Assembly (NCBI GenBank): GCA_942486035.1
Contig: CALNXK010000039.1
Location: 1,998,501 to 2,062,500 of the forward strand
DNA length: 64,000 bases
Direction: 5' to 3'
Origin: Porites lobata
Lineage: Eukaryota > Cnidaria > Anthozoa > Scleractinia > Poritidae
The notes below the pieces were generated by a model. It was not told where the DNA came from. It made no database searches and worked only from the letters and a program-made list of their open reading frames with translations. The translations under genes and the position numbers were made by a program. Within the stretch, counting starts at the first letter, position 1; each line of letters starts with the position of its first letter. This document shows positions 35,892 to 47,100 of this stretch, in pieces.

Positions 35892-37559
35892 ATTTTTATT
35901 TTTGCTGATCAGGTCTTTATAGATCCTACGTCCTTCGACAGATTCGTTTGCGGTCCTTTGCAGTCCTTTATGGATAATGTTTGTACAAGTCGTGTAGGTT
36001 CAATTTCCGCTATTCTCCCGGCATGTATAGAAGGAAGCCTATTTTGTACCTACACCACCTTCAAAGCTCAGTTTGGACCGTTCAAATGGTGCGCCTTTGT
36101 TTCTCCTCCTTTTCGTTGGAAATCCAGGAAAGCGCGCACTCATTTCCCGCACAGCGCGAGGCAATCGAGCCTACAAGACGTACTGCTGCAGTACTTTCAC
36201 TGCGTGCTGTTCATCCATGCTCGAGTCATGAGAGAAATTATAAGAGTGATCGTAAGTTTCTTTTGAAATGGTTAAGAGGTCGCAATCGAGCGCCGCTGCC
36301 GCTGTGTTCCATTTGACAGAGAAAATTATGAAGGATGCTTGGAGATCAATAAAAGGATATATATCTGAAGAAATTGAGAGGTTCTCGTTGAAACTATTTT
36401 GCTAACTTCCGCATTCAGATATCGTCAAGAGGTGAGTTCAAAACATTCCACGCGGACGTACCGCGAAACAGATTTCAGTCACTAAAAATAACTTAACTGA
36501 AATCCGACCCATATTATTCTCACTTGAACACTATTCTCTCATGATTACTTCGCTGGTCTTTGAACTGGGAAGAACTGTCTCAAGACAGATTAAAGTGGCA
36601 CAGCCTCATCGGCTAAGGGTGCTAAGCGAGCAGGCGAAAGCCGTACGAAGGGCTGGAAGGGAGCCAAGGGAAAAAGTCTAATGCGTAAATCCAGGGGCAC
36701 CCAGCGAATTTTTTCTGTAAAATAACTGTTCGAAGGAGCAACTATTGCCTAGCAATTTCTAAAGCTTGTGAAAAGCTAAAACTTTCTGGATAACCGTTCC
36801 ATTCGTCTAAAATATTCGGACATTTTCTAATAGCTTAACTACGCTATTCGGAGGTTGGGTTCGTCACATTTTATACTCAGATATTGCGATTGTTGTAAAA
36901 AAAAAGATCTTCTAAAACTTCCAGTGTATAGACAAAACGTTCCCTAAAATTTTCTAATGAAAGCAAGGGTACTTCATGTCCTCATACGTTTGACCGGACC
37001 CATAAGGGTAGCTAACACTTTCGGATGAGACGAAAAAGCCACCTAAAACTTTCGTGACGACCAAAGTACGCCTAAGACATCCGAACAGATAAATAGTTTT
37101 TAGGGAAACTCCAAATTAACCAAAGAGGTTTCTGAAGCACAGAGAAAACCATTTGAGACACTTTTGGCGTATTTGGAAACATTTGGTCATTGGGTCCCCC
37201 TGTAAATCCCGCTCAGTCATGCAGCACCTCATCGACCTCAGCTGACATCATGTGCTTCACATGTGACAGACAGATACTTTCGTGCTCGGATTGGTATCCT
37301 CATGCAGCCACCTCCGAACTTACAGAATGTAAGTAACGTCGTCATGGGAGCTAGACGTTATGATCATCGCTATGAAAACAAATTCAGTACAGAAAGATTG
37401 TTGATTTCATTGGCAAAGGTGAAATAAGCGATCGCGTAGCTCAAACAAAGCAAACTTAATTGAAGTGCCATTGCAATCAAATGATGAATTGACGATGAAT
37501 GGAGAAGTTTTTTACTAGTATAGAGTTTAAACTGTACGAATTAAGTAACGAACATCAGC

Positions 37560-37697
37560 AATTAAATTGTTTTGTTAATCATTAACCGATATTTAACGAC
37601 AACTGACGAGGCTGGGAAATTTTAACCGACAACCGACAAAGTAATGAAATTTTAACCGACAACCGACATGTTGACCCCCCATTCAGACCCTCATTTA
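37560..37697. repeat. End of a decayed ACCGACA-repeat element
   Basis: Tandem TTTTAACCGACAACCGACA-type words run up to CCCCCCATTCAGACCCTC, which matches the inverted end of the elements at 38199 and 39381. A possible partner end, with AATGGGGACTAGCGACAAA and GACTACCGACAAA, lies at about 35410-35480. If so, a 2.3-kb element contains the 35.8-kb palindrome. Confidence 0.5.
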
Positions 37698-38849
37698 CAC
37701 CAAATCTAACTTGAAACGCTTGATTCAAACGTGGCCCGGGAATTTTTTCAAGTTGTGCATAGGATAGAGACAGAGAGCACTGTGGATTTATTTTACTGAG
37801 ATCAGAGGCGTTCAGATGGTGTAACGTGGCGGTCTATGTTTCGCCCGCACCTTAACAGCTGGACGCCTGGACCAGGCTAAGGCCAGAACAATGGAAACGG
37901 TCCTCCTTCCCCCACGGTAAATTCTCAAGTCCTGGGCCCAGTTGTTCGAAGGCCGATTAGCGCTTAACCCGGGGTTAAATTTAAACCTGGTTTCTTTTTC
38001 TTGTGCTCAAAAGCATTTTCTCGGATAATTTTCTCTGTTTTTTTTTAGAGCTTCCAATCATCAACTTGTAGACAAAAAGAATTAAAACTGCAATGCTTTT
38101 TAAGCTTTCAAATCTGAATTCAAATCTCGCACTAACCCTGGGTTATCTTAACCCAGCTTTGAACAACTCGGCCCTGGGGGGGAAGAGAATGATGGAAAGA
38201 GGGTCTCAATGGGGTTAACCGATAGCCGTAAAACGGCCAAAAATTTAGTCGATAGCCGTGAAAATTGAAAAATTTTAACCGTTAGCCGTAAATAGAGTAA
38301 AAAAGAGTTAACCGTAAAAGAAATTGTTCCCTAAATTTGCCACTTTTAAATGGAGTTACATAACTCACTTATGGTTGCGTTTTTAATTTCCCGGCTAGTG
38401 AGACTCCGTACGTACGTTAGGCGAAGCGCCTTTTAGGTGTTGACGAAAACCTAGGCTCCATTTCCTCCACTCTCTCGGGGAACTAATTTTTTCCATACCG
38501 AAAGTGTGGCTTCTTGCTGGGGATTAATATTTGCTATTTTCAGGAGGTCGTGCCCTCAAAACACTAGTGAAACAACACGCAGAGATGTCACTGTTTGTAA
38601 AACACGTTGCCGATAAACAACATTTCCCTGTTTTTCTCTGACGCTACGGTAGACATTGCCGTCTCTGTAGGGCGTCTTCCCACGCAATCTCGATCAAGGC
38701 ATTTCTGTGGCGAACTCGCTAGGACCACGTGTCCCGAAAAGCATTAGCCGCGCGGAATAATGAGGCCTACGGACAAGGCAACGGTAGACAGTCGTTCCGT
38801 ACAGTCCTTCGCTATCATTAAAAACACCGGACACGGGAATTTTGTTATT

Positions 38850-39160
38850 GGCCGTTTTCACGCTAGAGCTAGAGATGGATTATCCGTCTGAGACTAGCCT
38901 GTGTAAAGAAGCGCCCTCCTCACAGACACCCCTTCTCCGATTTTTTCTGAGGGGAGGGGGCGGCAGTACACAGGCTATCTGGAACGGATAATCCCGTCTT
39001 GAAACTGTCCGTCGAAATTGACGGATAAAGTCAGGCGGATTGTTAATTCAAAATTAAAACTATTCCATTTTCAAATTACGAAGTATTACCTATCTGACAC
39101 GAATCATCAAACGGATAACCCGTCTCACACGAGTAATCCGTCTCTAGTATGAAAACGGCC
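38850..39160. mobile_element. MITE with GGCCGTTTTCA ends
   Basis: TIRs GGCCGTTTTCACGCTAGAG and CTCTAGTATGAAAACGGCC, with repeated GGATAATCCGTCT words inside. A TAGCCTG-type element is nested at 38895-38977. Confidence 0.8.
38895..38977. mobile_element. TAGCCTG-type MITE nested in MITE
   Basis: It begins TAGCCTGTGTAAAG and ends GTACACAGGCTA, about 83 bp, with a GC-rich centre (CCCCTTCTCC / GGGGAGGGGG). Third member of this family in the window. Confidence 0.8.
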
Positions 39161-39380
39161 ATTTCTGTTATAATGAATGTCGCGCCCCGGCCTTGAGTTG
39201 GGCGTTTCCGTATCCGCTTTTGCTTTTTCACAAAGATTATTTTTAAATTTTTTATTGACATTTCTATGTACAAAATAATATTAGAAGTGAAATACTTCAT
39301 AAAAAGAATGATCTATCAAATATTAAAATTTGTCAAAAGAATAGTTTGTTTCATCCCGAGATGATCTGAAGACCTTATTT

Positions 39381-40215
39381 GAGGGTCTGGATGGGGCTAA
39401 CTGACAACTGACAAATGGCCAAAATTTTAACTGACAACTGACAAATAGAGAAAATTTAACTGACTATTGACATTTGCCTTGGGTTTTACTGACAAAACCC
39501 AAAGGACCTGATTGTCCGGCCTTAGTTTCTACACCCGTTTTTAAGACCTTAAATAGCATTGTTCCACTCTTTTCATCAGACAATGTGATCAAATGTGCGT
39601 TTTTAGGGGTAATCTTAGCAGCAAGACGCTTTAGTGTCATAGTTCGTCAATGATTTTATTATAAAACCCAAGTGTGTCATGTATCATCTATTGTAAATGA
39701 CCTATTGTAAATTTACGCTCCTCTGAATGGCTGATCAGAATGAGGGATTTGTGAGTCAGGCGTGAGAAATTGTCCTTGATGCGTGAGATCGTTGTCTTTA
39801 GTCCATAGTCCTAAGACTCACGCATAATGCGTATACAATATTGTGATGTTATAAATTTTGATTGGCTTAATGATTGGCTGCTATGTTGGACTCTGGCCAG
39901 CAAAAACGTTTGAGTGGAGGAGAGTAACACAAGACTTGGGAAAAAGAAGGGCCACTTGAAATGCTTACAATAGCAAAACTGATTAAAAATTAAGGTACTA
40001 TCGCATCAGTTTTGGAATTTAATGTTTAATGTACATTATATGTGCCTTTTAAGCCAAATGTTGCATTAAAAATATCCAAATAAGTTTCATAGTTAATCAT
40101 TAATAACCATTTAACTGACAACTGACAAAAAGCCCAACATTTAACTAACACCTGACAAATGGCCGAAATTTTAACTGACAACTGACATTTGTACCTTTCC
40201 CCCATCCAGACCCTC
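39381..40215. mobile_element. Inverted-repeat element with 6-bp duplication (inner)
   Basis: It begins GAGGGTCTGGATGGGG and ends CCCCATCCAGACCCTC, flanked by TTATTT at 39375-39380 and 40216-40221. Subterminal words TTTTAACTGACAACTGACAA lie at both ends. It has the same architecture as the element it is nested in, differing mainly in the subterminal word. Confidence 0.85.
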
Positions 40216-41153
40216 TTATTTCAATTTAAAGATACAAAAAATACAGGTTAATTAATATTTAACTTTTTGAAACAAAATAAGTTAATTTTTAACTTTTTTG
40301 TTAACCGTAACTGAAAAAAATTAACCGATAGCCGTAAAATAGCCAAAATTTTAGCCGATAACCGTAAAAGCCACAACCCCATTGAGACTCTCTGGAAAGG
40401 GGACCAAAATGGGAAAACTGTTACCTGAGAATTGGTCTTAATTTTTTTAAATTAAAGACTTTTTTATCTGATAGCGATATTTGCGATCTGTGAACCAAAG
40501 AATTAAACGATAGCTGAGAAAGACGAGATATGGGCTAACACCCTTTCACAAAGTAGAGTTGCAACACCATGCAAACCTTCTAAAGAGGGATTCTTTACAG
40601 TGACTTGATAGGACTGAGAAACGAGTGTAGATGACTAAAGCTGATTAATAAAGACCATAGAATAAGCTGACCTGCTCTATGATGATAGCACTAACGTCTT
40701 AAGGATGAATACCATGAGCAGAAGCTAACCAAAATATCGCAATCTACAACTAATTAAAGAAAAACATTATGTGACAAGAGGTCGATCTTTAACTCTAGGA
40801 AAATAACAACCATATGCCTGAAAGATAATAGCATGCGAATAAGGCCGCCTCTCGTCGCTTGGTAAGATAAAGAGCGGTTGTCTTCGCGTTTTTTCTTTCA
40901 ACACCTGCAATTGCTCATTCTATGGTAGTCACCCTCAGAGAATTTTTTTCACCGTTATTTAGAAAGGGTGGTCACAAAAAATAAAAGGTCGGATCTAATA
41001 GGACAAGAAGTCATGAACGATGTTGAAGATGAGACATCACATTAAAATGAACGGTTGTAGAGTTTCCACAAGCACACTCTTCGATCGAGTACAGATGCAT
41101 GGAAGCTAAATGACATTTTTTTTTCTTCTTGCTTTTAGGAAAAGCCTCTCCTG

Positions 41154-44100
41154 ATGTACCCAAGACCACTTTCACGTGAAACTGGTGCCATCAGAAGGTC
41201 TTACTCTAGGGAATCAATACAAGACGACACATATGGGGAAAGGAACCGCACTGGAAGAGGAAGAGCTGGAAGAGGGGGGCGTGGTCGTGGCTTTGGAGGA
41301 GGGAGAGGCAGAGGGGGGGGAAGAAGTGGACGTGCAGAAGACGGAGCACAGGGGCACAATCCTCGTCAAGTAAGGCTCGGATTCAAAGCACTTCAGGAAC
41401 TGGACACTAAAACCCCTGACGAAATCATTCTGGATTTGACGTCAAGCCGATGTTTCCCAGCTACCGAGTTTTTACTGAACCAGCAATCAGCCATGAAGGA
41501 TGACTGGATTGTACTGACAGTGAGTATCATTGCCAAAGCCTGCGGTTGTAGTTCCAAGGAGTTCTTAATCAAGCTACTCAACCTTCTACCGAAATCTCTT
41601 TTCTTCACTGCACATCTAAGAACATTCCTCAACAGGCTGTCCGCTTGCCGCAAGCCTGCCACGGAAGTAGCCACGTTTCTAAGAAATGTTGTGAGAATAA
41701 TGAAGGAGTTGCTTCGAACATTTCCGAATTCATACGCAGACCTTCCAGTATCTGAGTTGTATTGTGGAATCAGGATTTTTTCCGACACCCAACAGCCTGA
41801 TGGTGCCTTAGTGGCAGAAGGAGAGGAACTGATGAAGCTGAGGAGTCAAAAGGCAGATGAGCTGAGGAAAGTGGAAGAAGAAAAACAACACAGAAGGAGA
41901 CCACGGAGAGACGGTGAGTGTGCATGATAGTGAAGGCGATAAGATTGCGGCTGCATTAACGTTGCTGTTTTTTTTTTGGTGACATAAGTCGCCTAATATA
42001 ACTAAGCAGTCACAAAAAAGATATAGTTTTAATTCTTGCTGTCGCAGACGGTTGCAATCACCAAATGACGTCGTAATACAAAAGATTTTAAAGGCAAAGA
42101 CCAAAACAAGAATGTTTCCACCAGTCAAATTGTTCGTCATTTTCTGTTATAGCTGGAGAGAATGATGATGTAGATCCACCTGATAATTTCCGTGAGTACA
42201 GCGTTATACCAACGCAACAGGACATCTTGACAGGGGAGCGTCCCTTCCTCAGAAGGAACAAAACTGATGGGAGCTACAATGATGCAGAACACTATTTGGA
42301 CGTGCAATTTCGTCTCCTTCGTGAAGACTTCGTGAGGCCGCTACGTGAAGGAATTGCTAAGCTGCTAGAGCGCATTGGCTCTGCCAAGATTGGTGCCCTG
42401 CAAGACATCCGCGTGTACAAAGATGTCCGACTGTTATACCCTGTATGTACGACGGACGGACTTCGGTACAGGATTAAATTTGATAGCACCAGGCTAAGAA
42501 ATGTGCGCTGGGAGAACAGCAAACGATTAATCTTTGGTTCGCTGATGTGTCTTTCTAAGGACAAGTTTGAAAGTTTTGTGTTTGCTACCATAGCCAATCG
42601 CGATCCGAAGGAATTAAAGCAGGTAAGTTGTCATCCTTTTCCACATATTCTCCTTCTCACATTTCTGACCTAACGTCATCCTCAGACACCCAGGGGAATT
42701 CAGTCAGGTCGTAAGAAACGGCGCGGTGAGGGTTTCAAGTACGTGCTTAGAAGAGCCCGGTACCTAAAAACTTTCGTCGCACTGAATTTTCAATAGAAAA
42801 ATATTTCCGATTATTTAACGTAGACCAACCGAGACGAGGCAAGATCAAACTCAAACCAGTTTTCTTCCACGACAAATTATCAATCTGTTTAGCGTTTTCA
42901 ATCGTCACACCCTTATTGTTCAGTTGCTCAACAATAAGAATTTTATCAATCATTTAAGGCAGTTGCATCTAATATTTCCCTCTCCAGGGTATAGTGGACA
43001 TACAGTTCATTAATCTCTCTGATTACGTAAGACTTGAAGAAGGAGACGTGTTTCAGATGGTAGAAAGCACTGTGTACTTTGAAGCCTATCGTCATATACT
43101 GGAAGGACTCAAAGAGGTGGATCCCGCACGCCTGCCTTTGCAGGTTAGAAACGCACTAGGGAAATTCTATACTACTTTCGTGACGTACATTTCAGTTAAT
43201 TGACTATCGACGTCCTTTTGAGCCACCTGCCACAAAGAATGAGTAGTACAGTAGCTCTCCCAAACCTCTATTTTTATTGGCCTAAATAAGCTTTAGCGCT
43301 AGGGGTATTGTTTGTTTTGAACCATTTGTCATCTATTGTTTCGTTCTCCAATCACTAGCTACACCTTCTCCAAAGAAACAATACCGTTAACTGAAAAGAA
43401 ACGTTACTGTTATAAAAAGTCGTGACCAGTCATTAACTAGTAACGAAAGACTAAACAGAAAGCTGGAGACTGGCTGAAAACGAGAAAAACCATGCCAGAG
43501 GTACCAGTGCATTTAAAGGGGCTATGCCACGCTAATTGCAATTGCTATCTTTTTATCACTTCGCATCAACTGGCTTCCAAAAATAATGGTCCAATTTCTT
43601 TTTTTAAGACAATATTTAGGAACTGAAACTTTTCCACGTCGTCTCCTGTACGTATGGCAACGATGGAAATGAATTGAAAACTTGAAAGCGTTGACCCAAC
43701 TTTTTCGAGTTTTACTGCTTTGCCTGCAAAAATCGACCACAAATTATTGTGGCCAGTGCTCCCTGATGAAAATTGTTTGACATCGTTTCCATAACTCTAC
43801 AGGAGAATTTTATGTATGGGTCAAGGCATTAATCAATGATATGTCCTTAGCACAGAATTCAAAATATTTTCCCTATTGTGATTGGCTAAAAGCACTCGTT
43901 TAATTCACCATAACCGGTTACTGATGACCAAATTTGGAAGAATTTTGTGTTTAACGAGGAAATGACGTCAAAAATGCAGCGTTTTCGCAGGTTAAGGCAC
44001 CGTTAACCGAGAAGACCTGGGGACGAGGTTGAGTTGTTTTCATTGTAAACTTGAAAAATGGCGGACATTTCACCCGTTTCAAGAGTAAGAACTAGGCGAA

Positions 44101-47100
44101 AACATAGCTAAAAACATGGCAAGAACAGCGAGAAGACAACTCGAAGGGCGACATCTGCTACTTGGAGAATATTTGCACAGCAGGACAAACCTAAACGTGC
44201 ACTATCGAAGATGAACTTAACATCGATGGATCGATGGAGGTTAGCATGTTTTAGCCATGTTTTTAAAGTAGGAATTACTTTGAATGAATAATAAAACAAT
44301 TATTGAATTCGGCTTTCGTATCATATGAAGAATTATGGAGATCTCGGAGGGTGTGATCTCCTCGATCTCCATAATTCTTCGTAAGATACTCAGTCTCATT
44401 CATTAATCGTTAAATATCCTCGTGACATAGCTCCATTTACCCCCAAGAGATTTACCCCTCTTAATTTAATTGACGATGGGGACTGTTCTGTGATACTTTC
44501 TTAAAAACAGAAGTACATTGTCAACTGTGAGAAACAGGTTGACCCACCAGCTTACTTGAGGAACAGGTATCGCGGAACAGTTACGTTTGATCTCACACCC
44601 ATCATGAGCGAAGAGTCCAGAAATTCTACCACAAGGTAAGCTGAACAAGATCATTTTACAAAGACAGTTAAGAATGGCGTTGCTTAAATGCAACGATTGA
44701 GTTTGGTGTGAGATACTCCAGTAAATAAGTAAAAAACGATCTGCGAAAAATCCAATTACTGGGCAGTAACCGACTTAATGGGGCACGTTACTTCACGTGA
44801 GCCTTCCCGTCACAAGTAATAGGATGATATCTGGAGGCCTGTGCCCCTGAGTCTGGAAATGGTCTTCAAAGCAGATATGGCCATGCCCATGATGTGTTTT
44901 GTTTCCCATCGCCCGAAGGACCAACTACAACTTTCCCTTAAACCGAAAAATAATCATTATGTTTAATAATTTGTACAATTATATTTGTGAAGACGGGTTT
45001 CACGTAGGCAATCTTAACGACACATCTCGCTGTCGCGGGTTTCTTTACAGGCTCATGTGACTTTTGCTGAAACATACAAAAGAATTTCATAAAAGGTTCT
45101 AGTTTTAAAAGCTTTAAGGCCTTTTCTAGCCTGTGGGCACGTGCCACAAGGAAAAGGAGGACATCTACACGAAGCCAATACATTTTCCTATCCTTTAACA
45201 TATTTTCTCTTTCGTTTTCTTCTTTCTCATGTGTCGCGCTGTCTTCAGTAAGGGAGTTTCAGCAACAAACAAAATAACTGCGTTAACAATACTACTGAAA
45301 GAAACGTATTAGAGTTTCTTTGGTGCTCTCACTAAGGCTGTCACTGACATACTTAACGGTCTAAACGGTGTTGTTCGATTCGGTTTTTGCAGCGCTTCCA
45401 GCCTAATGCATTTAAGGACACGATTTTCCGCACGATTTGCCGGATTGAATCTTAGAGACGACAATCACAGAGGTAAGTAGAACCTCATTTTTAGACACCT
45501 CAATCTGACCATGGAATTTTCAAATCTTCAAGCTGGCGGCAAAGAAAATGCACCTATGGAATACTTCTAATATCGAGGAACGTTTTATCATCACTGCACC
45601 CTTTCTGTTACTCATTCACCCACTTAAATTTTTTAAGGGTAAGTTAATTATGTCAGCCAGCTTCTAAAAAAAATGTCCAGAATTATAGTGCGTAATTTTT
45701 AGTCACAACATAACAGCCTTTTTTTCCTTCCCAAAAGGAAGCAGTGTTCCAATTCTAAGCCTAGTCTCCTGGCCGTCCGCGAAAGAGCTGGAACTTGATG
45801 ACTCCCAGTACAGAGCTATACAGATGGCGCTGACAAAAGAGTTTGCGGTTATTCAAGGACCACCAGGCACTGGGAAGACATATATTGGACTTAAAGTAAG
45901 TGAAAATGTGAAAATTGGTCTACGAGTAAAGGACATTCCACATGTCGTCATTCAGGCTTGTTGTGAGCTAATCTGTTCTCACAAATGTGATGAAGATGGA
46001 ATCGTCTGAACATATGGAACTAGAGGATATGACGATACACTTCACTATAAAAATAGGCTTGTTTAGGGTTTCGATGCTTGACCACGAGGAGCCGCAAGAG
46101 GTGATATTTTTGCACGGCATCTGGCGGCACATCAAAGAATTTGGAATTGAAGGGCAAATTCCTAGAATATCTTCGCCAGTTAAGCTAGAGAAAAGGTGTT
46201 AAAAAACCTAAGGATCGAAAACAACACGTCAATCAAAATATCACTTGGACCTTTTCGCTAATGAAGAGCTATCACGCGGCTAAGCTTGAATTAGACATAT
46301 ATTGAAATATGAACTCGTGTCAATAAAGTATCATAAGTGAGTGGGAATCGCTCCTAGTTAAAAAACTGGTTCACGGGAATATGCATCTCTTCTAGTTAAG
46401 AGAAGGGAATCAGAACTGCTTTTCATGCAGGAACAGGTTTTCTTCGGGCTAACTACAAAACTTCAGCTTATTTCACTCCTTGACATTGTCAAAGCGCATT
46501 TTGTAAAGATAACTTTTTCCGCTTTATCAGCTTTTTTTATATTATATTCCATTAATGTTTAACCTCCCTCAAAAAGCCAAATAATATAAATGCTGTTGTT
46601 AAAAAAAGCGTTTTACCTGTTTTCGTGAATTCGTTACCCAAAGATCACTATGCTCAAAGGACAGGGCAAAATTTCCAGGAGAAAGGCGTTAATTTTTTTC
46701 CCACGAGATTACAAAGAGAAAATGCAATGATTATTATTGTAACCATCAGGTATACCCTACTCACGAGGTTACGGACAGCAAATGCAGCGATTATTTTTAA
46801 TGTAACCATCAGGTATGTTCTACCCACGAGGTTACAAAGAGAAAATTCAATGATTATTATTAACGTAACCTTCAGGTATGTTCTACCCACGAGGTTACAG
46901 AGAGCAAATGCAGTGATTAACATTATTATTAAATGTAACCGTCAGGTATATTCTACCCACGAGGTTACAAAGGGAAAATGCAATGATTATTATTAACGTA
47001 ACCTTCAGGTATGTTCTACCCACGAGGTTACAGAGAGCAAATGCAGTGATTATTATTAAATGTAACCGTCAGTTATATTCTACCCACGAGGTTACGTATA

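Larger units (their letters stand above)
38199..40392. mobile_element. Inverted-repeat element with 6-bp duplication (outer)
   Basis: It begins GAGGGTCTCAATGGGG and ends CCCCATTGAGACTCTC, flanked by TGGAAA at 38193-38198 and 40393-40398. Subterminal repeats ACCGATAGCCGTAAAA occur at both ends in inverted order. It contains the related element at 39381-40215 and a separate MITE at 38850-39160. No transposase frame. Confidence 0.8.
31499..41138. other. Gene-free repeat-rich region
   Basis: No gene is supported between the DD3-3-like stop and the ZNFX1-like coding exon. The space is filled by the elements listed separately. An AGAG|GTGAGT donor at about 36430-36436 could end a non-coding first exon of the ZNFX1-like gene, but this is only a consensus match. 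Overlapping frames at 35958-36316 show no recognisable domain. Confidence 0.55.

Noticed and set aside
35958..36316. Two overlapping frames of about 100 residues upstream of the ZNFX1-like gene
   Set aside because: No recognisable motif, no supporting splice context, and they lie in transposon-rich DNA; at most part of a 5' untranslated exon.
41176..41373. Acidic frame overlapping the RG-rich start of the ZNFX1-like gene
   Set aside because: It is the alternative-frame shadow of the GGA/AGA-rich repeat encoding the RG tail.
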